Notes: generated by a model from the letters alone, not told the origin. Positions 35,601 to 47,890 are shown, numbered from the stretch's first letter. The stretch is DNA of 64,000 nucleotides from Desmodus rotundus (GCF_022682495.2 NC_071399.1:11823342-11887341), one strand, 5' to 3'. A program made the numbers and translations.

Positions 35601-36991
35601 TAGCTCGGTTTTCATCTATTTTACCTATTTAGATTCCACCTAACGCTTTGTGATTTTTGAAATTTGTTAGAGGAAAAGTAGAAAGGTTTTCTTTTCTAAA
35701 AAACGGTTTAGACCTCTCCCTTTATTTCAGAGATCAAGAAATTGCCTGCATTTTTCAGGCGACAGGTATTTCTAGGGAATGACTTACTTCCTCCCCGGAC
35801 TCAGATGAATTCACACACATCATAATATACCAAGAACGTCGGCATTTCATTTAGAATCCTGCCTTAAAAAGCACATGCGCTTAGCAAAACTGTGCCCCAC
35901 GGTGGGCAAGTCTGAGCCAAGCTGTAACCTTTAAAGAGGACAAAAGACAGGATTCAGCATTCAGTCATAACAGGCTGCCTTCTTTGGGGGGAGAAAATGA
36001 CACAGGGTATTGTCTTCTTAACTCCTGGGGTGTTGGCACCATTCGCAGTTTCTAGGCCCTTCTAATTATAGATGTGCCGTGTAACATTGCCTCCACCTGC
36101 ACTTATAACAATAACAATATTCAGCGCTTAACATTATCAAAGACCTTTCCAGCTTGAACTAATTAATTTCTACAATTTCAACCATCTGGGACAGATAGTA
36201 TTATTATCCAGGTTTTATAGACACAGAAGGCTTCAAAGGAGGTTTCTCCAAGGTCACATAGCAATTGGAATGGGACCAAGAGTCTATCTTGGAAGTCCTG
36301 GATTTTTTTTAAGTTCCTTAGAAGATGACAACCTTATACAGTTTTGATTTAGGGGTCATTTGGTGTTTTTCTTCAGGGTGCTGAACATATACCCCTTTGT
36401 TGGATGGTGGCTGACTCTCTGGCTTCTGCGGTGGCTTCTCTCCCAGAGGGAGTGATTCTGCCCTTCAGAACGATCATGCACATCATCATTCTTTGGAACG
36501 CCAGGTAGTTTTGGAGCTCTTAGAGGTAGCCAGCATATGCTAGCTGTTTCATCTCTTTTTCTCTCCTCCTTTGTTACACCCACAGCGTCTCTTTCCAGCC
36601 GAGTGATATTACCAGGCAGGGCTCCTGCAGTGTAAAATGAAACCTCAGAAGAGTCAGCTAGTTATAAAGTCTTTTTTTGTTAACCAACTAACTATTTGAG
36701 ACTCTTAGGAATCACGTACTCCTCAAAGAAGGTCCTTCAAAGATAATAATACCAGATTCTTAACCACCAGTTTTTTTTAAAAAAGATTTAAAATAGCCCA
36801 CGATTCCCCAGTTATGAGAAAGTTAAATTTGAAACGATGCCAAGTAGCCCACTGGTGGAAAATCGCCATAACCCCAGCAGCCCTTGTCCTGTTTTAATAC
36901 TCATGGTTTCAGAGTACAACAGCTCTGTGTCTTCACTCACGTTGAAGGGGCAGAAAATCATATACTTAAAAAATGTTCCTAAAAGGCAGAA
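35601..36991. other. 3' flank, only an antisense MIR fragment seen
   Basis: Apart from the MIR at 36.2 kb nothing was recognised. Confidence 0.5.
36170..36300 (-). mobile_element. MIR SINE fragment, antisense
   Basis: TATTATCCAGGTTTTATAGA, TCCAAGGTCACATAGCAATT and GGGACCAAGAGTCTATCTTG match antisense MIR. Confidence 0.75.
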
Positions 36992-37006
36992 GCTGACAGA
37001 CTTTTT

Positions 37007-37211
37007 AAAAATGATTTTATTTACTTAATTTTAGAGACATGCGAAGGGAGGGAGAAAGGGAGGGAGAGAAACATCAATTGGTTGCCTCTTGCATGTGCCC
37101 CAGCAAGGGACCAAACCCACAACCCAGGCACATGCTCTGACTGGGAATCGATCCAGTGACTTTTTGCTCTGCAGTACGATGCCCAACCAACTGAGCCTCG
37201 CCAGTCAGGGC
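37007..37211 (-). mobile_element. VES SINE, antisense, first of an adjacent pair
   Basis: Contains GGGAGAGAAACATCAATTGG, GGGAATCGATCC and GAGCCTCGCCAGTCAGGGC. It abuts a second VES copy of the same orientation; the junction repeats AGACTTTTTAAAA from the left flank. Confidence 0.92.
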
Positions 37212-37216
37212 TAATA

Positions 37217-37387
37217 GACTTTTTAAAATTTATTGATTTGAGACAGAGAGAGAGAAACATCGGTTTGTTGTTCCACTCATCTGTGCATTCAGGGGTTGAT
37301 TCTTGTATGTGCCCTGACTGTGGATGGAACCTACAGCCTTGGTGTATGAGGTCAGAACTCAAACCAACTGAGCTACCTGGCCAGGGC
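37217..37387 (-). mobile_element. VES SINE, antisense, second of an adjacent pair
   Basis: Contains GAGAGAGAAACATCGGTTTG, a GGATGGAACC box and GAGCTACCTGGCCAGGGC. It lacks the second TGACTGGGAATCG block found in the longer copies, so it is of a shorter VES form. Its right flank GCTGACAGATTTTTA resembles GCTGACAGACTTTTT left of the first copy. Confidence 0.9.
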
Positions 37388-37454
37388 TGACAGATTTTTA
37401 TACATGCAATGATTATGCAAAATAAAGTAATGTCAAATTAAAGTGACATTTTTA

Positions 37455-37760
37455 ATTGAATCTATTGGGGTGACATTGGTTGATAATTATTGGTAAATAT
37501 TTAATAATTTTATTGGTAAATAATTATTGGTTGAAAACCATACAGGTTTCAGGTGTACAACTCAATTAAATGTCATGTGCACGCGGCACCGTGTGCCCGT
37601 CGCCCAAAGTCAGGTCTCCACCGTTTGTCCCCCCTTAGCACTCTCCACCTCCCCCACCCCCTTTCCCTCCAGCTCTCACCATACTGTTTTATCTCTGAGG
37701 GTTTTTTTTCTTCTTCTTAATCCCTTTCCATGTTGACTCGGATACCCGTATGGCCAAAGA
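37455..37760 (-). mobile_element. L1 3'-end fragment, antisense
   Basis: GGTGACATTGGTTGATAATT, then GGTTTCAGGTGTACAACTCA, a CCCAAAGTCAGGTCTCC segment and a C/T-rich stretch, as in antisense L1 3' ends of Laurasiatheria. A local direct duplication of ATTATTGGTAAAT-like units lies at 37480-37530. Confidence 0.7.
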
Positions 37761-40429
37761 AAGAATAATTCTGAAAACTTTCAGAGTATGTAAGGAATTT
37801 GGTGGACATGGTTAAGAACTTTTTCTAAACAGAGATCTTTTGAAACCTAAGTTCAAGGAACATCTGCTTATTGTTTGTGTGTGAGTCAGCCTGTAGGAAG
37901 ACGTGTGACTCAGAGGGACTAGGGGTTTGGACAGACAGCGTGCTTTACCCTCAAGGCTGTTTTTAATACCAAGTTGGAAGCCTGGGCCACTTAAGTTTTG
38001 GCAAGTTCCATAAATAAATCTGGTTCACCCCAAAGTTTAAAGATCCTGGGTGTTATTCCTCAACACTCTTCTCATTCAGAGAAGCTAAGCAGTTTGACAG
38101 TTTTAGTTCAAGGACACTCTTCCAGGATGAACCTTAATGAGACAGAAGTCCATGTGGAAAGTTCAGATCTACCTTCTCACACAGTTTTCTGAAACACAGC
38201 AGGGGAAAAAAGCAATGGGATGATGATTACAGTGTGCAGGTGACCATCAGGTGTGCTCTTCAGATTCTTCAGCAGCCTCTTGAGGATGCTCAGACAGCCG
38301 GGGAGCTCTCCGAACTCATTGCTTTGGTTGGCAAGCCTGGATCAGACTACCTACCTGCCGAGGGGCCATGAGTGCCAGCTGTCCTTCTGCCTGCTTTATA
38401 ATTTAATAAAAGGCCGGTTTCTGGAGCTCATGGATCACTTCAGATTTTCATAGGAGAGTATTCATCAAAGCGGAAGTTAGGGTGACTAACTCTCTTTACA
38501 GCATCTTCACCATCATCCCAAACTTCCTGCAAGAGTCTATTTAGAGACTGAAACTTTTCCATTCTGGAAGTAGGCCCAGAACAACAACAAAAATGTTTGC
38601 TTTTCTGTAAAGTGTGGGGCAGTCTCGTTGGCCACTCTCAGTCACTCCCTTTTTCCTAGAGCCATAAATAAAACCTGACAAAACAGTCTCCCACTCCAAG
38701 GTGTGACAAGTCTTCAATAAAGAATACTTTCTGGGCTGAAGAGAGCTTTAAAATATAAACATTGGTATATTTTAAAGTAAATATTTGTATGTTTTACCCA
38801 GAAATTATTCTGTTCAAATTTCCCAAAATAAAAGGGAGAAAACTTAAGAAGCTTTCTTCTGTGTTAGGAGGGGATTTGGGGATTGATCGAGGAACGTCCA
38901 GCAGTGGTGTGGATGTGAAGACACTCTTGCTGCTGTTCCCAGCACTGGCGTGTCTGAGTTTGTCAGGAAAGGGGGTGCCAGACCGGAGGCCCTTCACAGA
39001 GTGGCTGTGACCTGGGTTCTGGGGTCTTGGTAAGGCATGTGGCCACTGTTTGCAGATTCTTCTCCCCTCCTGCACAAGGCGGGCGCTGACAGAGGACCTA
39101 TGTCTGTCACGGTGTCCCCAGGCAGCTTTGTGGGTCTGCCCCGGCTGCTTCACAGGTGAGACTGTACTGTGAATTCCCAACATGGTTTTGCTAAGTCTGC
39201 AAAGTTGTGGTGGCAAAGATGGCACCCATAGGTAACTGTCTTCATGGATCACATCCTAAGTGAATCCTGGGCTTTTTTTCCTCGCTTGTCTTTAGTCATT
39301 CCTCCCAAAGGGGCCAGCCCAGTGCACTCCCGAGACATTGGCCCATGGGCTTCATGCCTCACCACCTCTTGGCATTCTCTGCCTCAGACTCCTCAGGGTG
39401 TTCTTAATCCTCCCAGGCTCCAGGTGTGGGCCAGGGGAGAAGGTCAGTCACTGGGAACCAACTGGTAGGGACAAGCCCCTCAGGTACATTCTTTCTTATA
39501 CCTTATCAAGGGTTGACTCACCAATGCTGCCTACGGTGTTGATAAGGAAGGATTAGAATGTCTTCCTTCTCAGGTCACGGAGGTGCCCTTCAGTAATTAA
39601 GCAAGAAGCTCTATTTGTTTTGGTTCTAATTTAGCTGATGGGAATTTCTGGACAGGAAGGAAGGGGTTGTGGCTGGATGCATGCTGCAAACCACATCAAA
39701 GACACGGACACCTACTGCCCAGTGTCCGAGTCTCCCAGGGCACACAGGCCTCATGGTCAGGAGAATGTGTCTCAACATTTTCTACTCGTCCTGACTCGAA
39801 AGTATTGCTGTCAAAGCTAAGCTGGAAATAGAACATCAAGTTTGAAAAGCCCAGGAGAAATTAAGATCTTGAGGTGGCTGCTCCTTTGTGTTCAATATAG
39901 CAGCTGTTACCAAAGAATATTTATTAACCAAAACCTATTAAGAGAGGATATGAAGTACCTGTAAAAACAGAAACAACATAAATAGAACCATAATCTTCTA
40001 GGCCCCTAGTGTTTAGTTTAAGGTCAGATTCACTGCAATCTTGCCAAAGGAACTCTGGTTCTCTAAATAAAGGTCAGTGGTTTAGAATGTAGGAAGACGT
40101 GTACCGGCCCAGGCAGCAGAATCCACTGAAAGTTTCCAGCTTCAGGTTTCCGTGCAGCAGCTCTGTACGTGGCCTCAGTCTTCCGAAGCTGGTTACTGTG
40201 CGGTGGTAAGTGTTGAATCTGCACAGCAACCCATCCATGCTGTTACCTACCGTTCCTAGTGGTGTACGGCTGGAGGCATACATAGGGCATAGGCTAGACT
40301 AAGCTATTGGGTTTAATAATCCCTTTCTTCTGAAGTTCATAAGACTCAAGTTAAACAACCCTTCGGCTGGATGGTTTGGTATACGCAGGCCTCATTAATC
40401 TGTGTGGGCCTCTTCTATCAAAAATTTCA
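37761..40429. other. Moderate-GC flank, nothing recognised
   Basis: Open frames at 38.8-39.25 kb (minus, about 152 codons) and 39.2-39.6 kb have no recognisable domain and no splice or promoter context. Confidence 0.45.
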
Positions 40430-41335
40430 TGGGATTAAAGAGCGCATGTTGGTAGTTACGGAATAGTCACAGAGTTACAGTGTGGAGAATATAGTCAATA
40501 ATATCGTGATAACTATGTCTGGGGCCAGGTGGGTACTTGAAACACTGAGAGGGCCACTGTGTGAAGTATATGATTTTCTAACCACTCTGCTGTACATCTG
40601 AAATTAATATAGAATCATACTGAAGAAAGGGGAACACTTTTGTACTGTTGGTGGGAATGCAGATTGGTGCACCCACTGTGGAAAGCAGATTGGAGATACC
40701 TCAAAAAATTTAAAATAAATCTGCCTTTTGACCCAGCAATCCCACTTCTGGGAATGTATCCAAAGGAACCCAAAACACAAATTCGAAAGAGCATAAGCAT
40801 ACCTATGTTCATTGCAGCGTTTTTTATAATTGCCAAGATATGGAAGCAGCCCAGCATCCACCAATAGATGAGTGGATAGAACAACAAGACATTTGCACAG
40901 TGGAATTCTACTCAGCCATAAAAAAGAAGAAAATTGTACCCTTTGCAACAGTATGGATGGACCTGGAGAACATTATGCTAAGTGAAATAAGCCAGTCAGA
41001 AAAAGACAAATACCACATGATTTCACTTATATGTGGAATATAATGAACAAACAGAAATAATAAGAAAAATGGGGACAGATTCATAGATGGAGAGCAGTAT
41101 GACAGCTGGGGGTGGGGGTAAGGGGTGCAGGGACTGAGCAAAAAGGAAAAGGACTCACGGACATGGACAGAGTGTGGGGATTGCTGAGGGGAGGGGGGAA
41201 TAAGAGAACTAAAAGGTAATGGGGAAAAAATGCAGTGAAGATTAAATAAAATACAAAAAATGTAAAAACCAAAATAAAATAAATAAAAAAGAATCATATT
41301 GAATATAAAACATAATTGAAAAATTTTTTAAAAGA
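40430..41335 (+). mobile_element. Older L1 3' end, split by the younger L1
   Basis: The left part (to 40624) has the known L1 3'-end string GTATATGATTTTCTAACCAC and CTGTACATCTGAAATTAATA; the right part (from 41290) continues GAATATAAAACATAATTGAA with an A-rich end. Removing 40625-41289 plus one target copy restores a continuous L1 tail. Confidence 0.8.
40625..41289 (+). mobile_element. 5'-truncated L1, ORF2 C-terminus plus 3' UTR and tail
   Basis: The first ~415 bases encode the C-terminal end of L1 ORF2 (for instance LPFDPAIPLLGMYPKEPKT and later IMLSEISQSEKDKYHMISLI before a stop at 41041), in two frames joined by one frameshift near 40850. A 3' UTR with G-rich runs and an A-rich tail follows. 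The direct repeats AGAATCATACTGAA (40611-40624) and AGAATCATATTGAA (41290-41303) flank it. A relatively young, dead insertion. Confidence 0.92.
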
Positions 41336-42659
41336 AAAAATTTCATGCAACATTATGGTACAGTGATCTTTGTTAAATGGTTACCTTTAAAAAGCACTAT
41401 AAAGGAATTAATTCAACATTTACTTGACAAACATGTTTTGGGTAACATAAGTTATTAGTCACTCAAATAGCATAAGGAAAAATTCCCCTCTGCAGAGTTC
41501 ATAGTCAACTGCAAGAACATAATAAGATAATTAGAATGCCTCTGCACTTGGTCAGGCAATAGCACTCTATACAAAACGCTATGGGCCATTCAAAGAATGA
41601 GCCACTAATTAGGTCTGTATTAAGACAGTCATTTGGTCAGAATCAATACAATATTATTTACACAGATAATGTAGCTACCCAAAATAAACTAATATTATCT
41701 TGGAATTCATTAAGAAGAAGTAAAACATCTAAAATCTAGAATAACAGATATAGGTAGTAACTACTTTGGACTTCTCCAAGTTTATATGAAATATTAGGTT
41801 CAATTTTGGACCAAAATTAAAGGATATTTATAAACCACAGCATATTCAGAAGAGACGACCCACAGTGGCAATGATGAGTAATACTTAGCTCCGCTGGGAG
41901 AGCAACAAACTCCAGGAGAAACGTGCTAGAAGTCAGCAAGAATGGGAGAGTTTTTATGGAAAGAGGTGTTATATTTAGTCCACAAAACCTCAAGAAAAAA
42001 TCAATAAATCAATTAAAATCCACGATGGGTGAGCACTGCAAGTATGCTAATTTTGATTGAAGTTAGGAAGAACCTCCAGAATCAGAGGAAGAATCAGAGT
42101 GACCTAAATGATAAAACGAGCTGCTTCTTGAGCTGACAAGATCATAATCACGGGACTGAGTTTATTGAGGCTGCACTGTTGGTATAGAATATTGCAAAAG
42201 CATACAAGCGTCAGCGAGGTAGTTAAACTATGTGTTCTCTGTGGTCTCTCTCCACCCTTTGATTTTAACGATTTGGAGTTGTGGTTTTAATATTACACAT
42301 TATTTCCCAAACATAGCAAAGTAGGTGAGTGTTCTTTCAATCTACATTTTTCTACTGTCTTGTGACCAGTGCGTGGCAGTACTGGGTGATAAATGAATCA
42401 CTTAGCAACTGACAGGCTTACCACACTCTAGCGAGGTTTTTTAAGTTAATAATAAAAGTCATCCTCTCCCACCTAGAAAATCTTATGATTCAAAACTGTC
42501 GAGGGAAAATGTATACCAAGAAACAAACAATGAGTTCAGCATGCTGATGGGGAGAGAAAGCTAGAGTCGTGCCAGAGAGAAATAGCAACAGAAGAGGCAA
42601 ATAGTGGAGTGAAAGGTATAAGAGATTCAATCTGTCAACAAGCACAGGAATACAGCTGA
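41336..42659. other. AT-rich flank, nothing recognised
   Basis: No supported gene or named repeat. Confidence 0.5.
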
Positions 42660-42895
42660 CACTACTGTAGTCTCTACCAAATGCCAGATGCTATTCTCGG
42701 TGCTTGTCTCTGCTTACTCATCAGTCCCAACAGCCCCATGAGCTAGGTTTTATAATAATCATCCCCTTTTGATGAGTGAAAAAACATAGGCACAGAGAGG
42801 TTAAGTAATTATGCCTAAGTCACACAGCCAGTAGGCAAAAAGCTGGCATTTGAACCCAGGAATTTTGGCTCTAGAATTTATACCCCTATGTAAAG
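42660..42895 (-). mobile_element. MIR SINE, antisense
   Basis: ACCAAATGCCAGATGCTATT, AGGTTAAGTAATTATGCCTA, AGTCACACAGCCAGTAGGCA and TTTGAACCCAGGAATTTTGG are a clear antisense MIR. Confidence 0.88.
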
Positions 42896-44469
42896 TATCT
42901 CTAAGAAGTAGAGGGCAAGGGTGAAGACACCCACTAAGGAAAGATGAACTAGCAATTTCAGTTCTGTAAATTCCACTTTACAAAGAAAAGTAAATAACCA
43001 TAGGACATGAATGTTTTATTTGAAATCTGGATAAATGGCAAGATGTTCTGAGTACAAATCTAATTCTTCTTGGTAAGAGTCATTTTAACAAATTCACTTT
43101 TCCGTGTCTTTTAGCTACTTGGCATTTGTGCCTCATGGATCTGATATCCCAATGATAAAAGCCTGAAAGCGTTTCTTTTGCAACTGTCTACAGAGACAAA
43201 AGAAAGCAGCTCTTTCAATTATTGTCTCTGCGCTAAAGCCCAAACTCATGCATCAGTCACGTGGGTGAGGATTCAGGCACCCTCTGACTCAGAGCAGTTA
43301 GAAAAGGTTATGTTTTTCACGTGGCCGGGGGTGGGGAGTGGCGAAAGAATATTCAGAGTCTCGGGATATTCTCTCATGCAAGCATGCCTGTACCTGATGC
43401 TGGAGGCCAGGATAACACACTGCTCAGTTTTTTCTCAGGATCCTCGATGTTTCTCTCCCCTTGATCTGTACAATGCCGGGTAGGGGAAGAGCTCATAGAT
43501 ATTCTTTGCTATTTCTAATGCGCTGGCCTTGCAGGAACTCTAAGCCACGCTGCCATGGAGAAATTCCAGCGTCTCCCTTCTGCCTGCCCAACATGGTGCA
43601 CCCTTATCCCCCGGGTGGGAGTTAAAGGCATTCTACCCGTGCCAGTTGCATGTACGTTCCGGGACAGTTTCACAAGATGCAGCATACGGTGCTCCAGCGT
43701 GTTCTTAACATTCTGAGCCAGCCCAGAGATTTTGCTCTGATAGAGATGACCTTTCAAACAATTTCTGAAAGTTCCTTAATTGAAATCCTGTGGGTTGTAT
43801 CCTAATGAAACCTCACCTAGAGCCACTGCAACAAAAGGCAAATGAAAGTCCAAAGTAAAAACCCAACTGCTGCCAGCTAATTCAAGTCCAAGTGCCCAAT
43901 CTTGTTACATTATGAATGAAGGGGGCTGAGGACGGGAGGAAGGTAGAGAACGGGTCCCCAGGGACATCCAGGAAATATCTAAAGGCATCTGCGGGCCTTA
44001 AGCATGTGCCATTTATTTATACTTGCATTTTAGAATGTGGGAAACCATAAAATCGGACAGAAAACCCCTAATAAGAGTCAAAGCCAAGAATCTGTGGTCA
44101 GCAGGGGCGTTGTGGGGGAGAATGGCTCCACCCCCCTCCTCCTCACTCTGACTCACACAGGACTCGATGGAAAGCAGATTCACTGTGTGTTAGTTATTCA
44201 GTGTTCTGCCCACAATGTCCCTCTGGTGCGTTGCACACAGTGCCCTGGGCCAAGTGTGATGTTACCATGCCACTTCCATGTTCAGCAAGCTCGGCTGTGG
44301 ATGCTTCCTGACTAGATTCGTATCCAATCCTTTTAATCTCCCCAGAGCTGGAAATTATTTAGCATGGAAACATATATTTCATAATATTAATCGGAGATAT
44401 TGGCTTTGTTTTCTTTTTTGAGCTGTAGCACATATATAGTAAAAAAATATATTTTTTCTTTTAAAAATG
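42896..44469. other. Flank, nothing recognised
   Basis: Short open frames at 43.2-43.75 and 44.0-44.3 kb show no family features. Confidence 0.5.
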
Positions 44470-45720
44470 CTTTATATTTTTCAATCATACTTTATATTCT
44501 GTATTATTTTGTATTAGTTCCAGGTGTACAGTGGAGTGTTTAGAAAAGCATACATCTTAACTGTACAACTTGACAAATTTTCATATGTATTCAACCATAT
44601 AACCACCACCTACATCAAGATATAGAACATTCCGGAACCCCAAAGTCTTTTCACACCTCTTCCAATCAATGACCACTCCTGACCCTCTAACGTTCAAGCA
44701 CAATCTCTGTTCTAACTTCTGTCACCGTAGTTTGGCCTTTTCTCGAACATGCAGGCTGGAGCAAAGTAGGTTTACAGCTGTGCGTATGTGAAACACAGAG
44801 TTTACTCTTGTATCGCAATTTCTTAATGTCTGTATTATTCCCACACGAACAACTGTAAACCTACTTTCACCCCAACCTGTACACAAGTGCAGACACATGT
44901 AGGGAGAAACGGTGGTGTGTGTCCTCCTGTACCTGCCTTCTTTTACTAACCCGTTAGTTAGAGACATTCACCCATTTCGTTGCACGCAATGGTAGTCCAT
45001 CCCTTCTTATTCCATTGCATGAGCACGCAGCAACTTAACTATTCTACCGCTGATGAACTTTCGGGTTGTTTCAGTTTGGGTTTATTATGGATATAGTTGC
45101 CCTACACATTCTTGGGACACTATTGGGTATGCCTTTTGGCACTCAAAAACATGAATTTCTCGTATGCAAGTACTTGATGCATGGGTAAGCATGTTTCTCT
45201 TCAGTAAACCTTGCCGTCGGGTTTCTTGAAGTGGAGTTCCGATTTCAATCTCTGTAAGCAATCCAGGGCAGGTGTAGTTCATTCCCATCATCACGAACAG
45301 CTGGCGCCAGCAGATGTTTCAATTTTGTTTCCTTTTTTACTTTTAGCCATTCTGATGGGCACGGAGGGTATCTCAGTGTGGTCCTAATGGCCGTTTTCCT
45401 GATGCCTAAGAAGCTGAGCATCTTTTCATACACTTATACCATGTGATCATTTGGACATCCTCTTTTAGGAAGTGCCCATTCAAGTCTTTTGCCCATTTCT
45501 TTTCAATGGGATGTTTCTCTTTTTCCTAGAGATTTCTTTATATATTCTAGGCATAAGATTGTTGTATACAAGTTCTGAAGCTATTTTCTCACAGTCTGTA
45601 ACTTGCCTTCTCACTCTTAGTGTTATTTTCGATGACTAGTTCTTAATTTTAATGAGACTAAATTATCAGTCCTGTTTTTGCGGTGTTTCCCAGTGACTAG
45701 TTTACAAAATGCTTGTGTAT
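44470..45720 (-). mobile_element. Old L1 segment, antisense
   Basis: The plus strand shows text typical of antisense mammalian L1 3' regions: AGTTCCAGGTGTACAGTGGA near 44517, GGGTTGTTTCAGTTTGGGTT near 45064, and AGTCTTTTGCCCATTTCTTT followed by CTTTATATATTCTAGGCATA near 45484-45554. Heavily mutated, split by MITE copy 3. Confidence 0.75.
44752..44879. mobile_element. Mariner-type MITE, copy 3, inside an old L1
   Basis: Left CAGGCTGGAGCAAAGTAGGT, right AACTGTAAACCTACTTTCAC then CCCAACCTG, followed by TA. The element splits an antisense L1 segment at 44470-45720, so it inserted later than that L1. Confidence 0.85.
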
Positions 45721-45944
45721 GTCCTGAAGAGGATGGATTTCTGATTGAGTACAAAATACACGAAGGTTCATCCTATCATTTAGAAGTTACAGTGCTTGAT
45801 AGATTATTTAGTGGTTGTATTCCAAAGAAACTCTTTTTATAAAGAAATAAGTGAGCTAATGAAGTACTTCCTTCGGTTTTCGTGGGACGTTCTTGATGAT
45901 GAGCTCATGTCTATACTTGGCAAACATTCCTATTTGAATGTAAA

Positions 45945-46180
45945 TGTTCTTCCTCCTTATATATAACACAATAAAATATGAAAATTGACCAGAAACTAGA
46001 GAAGAGTATAACAATCAATAAGCATTCACTAGATGTTGTCTAGATTTAACAACTTTCTACACTAGTCTTTAAACACATACTACACTTTGCACACACACAC
46101 AAACATATACAGTCACATATGTATATGTGTTTTCTGTACATTTATAAAAACTTATCTTGGGACAATATATTAAAAAGAAA
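45945..46180 (+). mobile_element. Old L1 (L1ME-like) 3' fragment
   Basis: ACCAGAAACTAGAGAAGAGT and TTGTCTAGATTTAACAACTT resemble the sense 3' end of the family seen antisense at 25.6 kb. It ends in a CA-rich stretch. Orientation is judged from the A-rich strand and is tentative. Confidence 0.4.
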
Positions 46181-46264
46181 CAAGAGGCAATGTATATGTC
46201 CTATCAAGGGTGGGTAAGAAAGATTTGCCTTCACCTCCAGCTTTTACACGATGCAGCATAACAT

Positions 46265-46455
46265 GCGATTGCCATAGGGACGCAGGTATCCAATCCTGGC
46301 TCTGTCGCTTACTGAGTAACCTTGGACAAGTTTCTTAATCTCTCTGGACTTCAGTCCACTCACCGGCAAGTGGGGATAATAATGGTAAATGAATAAAAGT
46401 AAATGAATGAATGCATACAAAGCACTTAGTAAGTGTTCAATAAATGTCTAGTACA
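46265..46455 (+). mobile_element. MIR SINE
   Basis: CAATCCTGGCTCTGTCGCTT, GACAAGTTTCTTAATCTCTC and GCACTTAGTAAGTGTTCAAT follow MIR. Confidence 0.85.
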
Positions 46456-47100
46456 TAGTAATATTCGCTTCAATAAATATTAGATGTAATTATTACTATC
46501 ATGCTGCCCCAAACTTGGAGTATTTACAGTTATGCCCAGTTTTAGATGAAGAAGCAGCAGGAGAGAAGTTAAGCTCGCATAACCTTAGCAGTAAAGCTCG
46601 CCTTTAAAACCACATCTGTATTTCACGGGCTTTCTCTTCACTGCGCAGAAATTGTAAATTGCTCAGCGAACATGGCAAATCTGAATCAGGGTAAAAGCCA
46701 ACCAGAAATAAATACAAGGGATACTAAACCATGTCATAAAACTCCTTGAGTTACACTTGCTCTGTACTTGAGTTTCAGGACAAACATTTAAAAGGATTAT
46801 CCAAAAGGGACTCGTGATCCAAAGCTTCCTCATAGCAGAGCAGTATCTTAGATGTCCCAGTGTTACAGTAAAGAGCTGAGTGCTGGGCGTGGGGTTGATT
46901 TAAGGGTCACAGAGAAAACCTTTGAGAAGCTGTTTGCCCAGAGACATTGTCTGCAGGTCCTGTTAACTTTAGACCCATAAAGTTTTGCTTACATTTTCCA
47001 TAGCCCGATTTCTAGCTCATCACATATTCCTATTTCTGCTTTGGGGTACAAAGAGAAGTTTTATAGCCCTGGAGACTCATTACTGATGGAACTGCTAGGA
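46456..47100. other. Flank, nothing recognised
   Basis: No supported gene, RNA or repeat. Confidence 0.5.
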
Positions 47101-47282
47101 CAGTGGTTTTTAAAATGTGGTCCCCAAACCAGCAGCAGCATTGTCTAGGAACTTGTTGGAAAAGTGGACTCTGAGGTCTCAGCCCAGATCTTGGGAATCG
47201 GAATCTCTGTGGGGCAAGGCCAACAAATATTTCCCACAAGCCTCCAGGTGATTGTGATGTGTGTGAAAGTGAGGGACCAATG
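47101..47282. mobile_element. MER5A-like hAT remnant
   Basis: CAGTGGTTTTTAAAATGTGG, CCAGCAGCAGCATTGTCTAG, GGAACTTGTTGGAAA and AGCCTCCAGGTGATTGTGAT match the MER5A order, in the orientation opposite to the copy at 33.7 kb. Confidence 0.7.
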
Positions 47283-47663
47283 TGCTGGACGACTGTTAAC
47301 TGTCTTACCCACCTGACTACCGAATGTAAGTTGCCTGACTTACTAAGAAAACAAACATCAAATCTCTAGTAACCATGTCAAAAATAACCATTTTGTTTGC
47401 AATCATTTGGTGTGTGTGTCCATCTGCTTATTGGATGACATAACTAACATGAATGAAATGAAAGAAAAACACAGAAGAGCAGACAGAGAAATGTCTGCCT
47501 ACCCTCCTGTGCCCTGCAGGCAAATCAAGGTTAGCGGTTAGCAGTTCTCAGTGTTGTTTTAGAGCTATTTTGCCCATACGCTGCAAAGAGGCACATTCTT
47601 TCTTACTGTCTTTTCTACACTGATGTAGCACATTATACTGTTCAAATGCAGCCTTCTTTTTTT

Positions 47664-47890
47664 AAAAAAAAACTTTAAAATATGTTTATTGATTTTAGAG
47701 ACAGATAGAGGGGAAAGAGAAAGAGGAACATTGATGTGAGAGAGAAACATCCATCCATAGCCCTGAAACATTTGTGCCCTGACCAGGGATCGAACCCACA
47801 GCCTAGGTATGTGGCCTGATTGGGAACCAAACCCCCAGCCTTTTGGTGCCTAGGGTGATGCTCCAACCACCTGAGCCATACCGGCCACGA
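47664..47890 (-). mobile_element. VES SINE, antisense
   Basis: Shows an A-rich antisense tail, GAGAGAGAAACATCCATCC, GGGATCGAACCCACAGCC and GAGCCATACCGGCCACG. The flanks share GCAGCCTT followed by T runs (47649 and 47896 onward), a slightly decayed target-site duplication. Confidence 0.9.

Noticed and set aside
38794..39252. 152-codon open frame on the minus strand
   Set aside because: No recognisable domain, no splice or promoter context and a composition expected from moderately GC-rich non-coding DNA.
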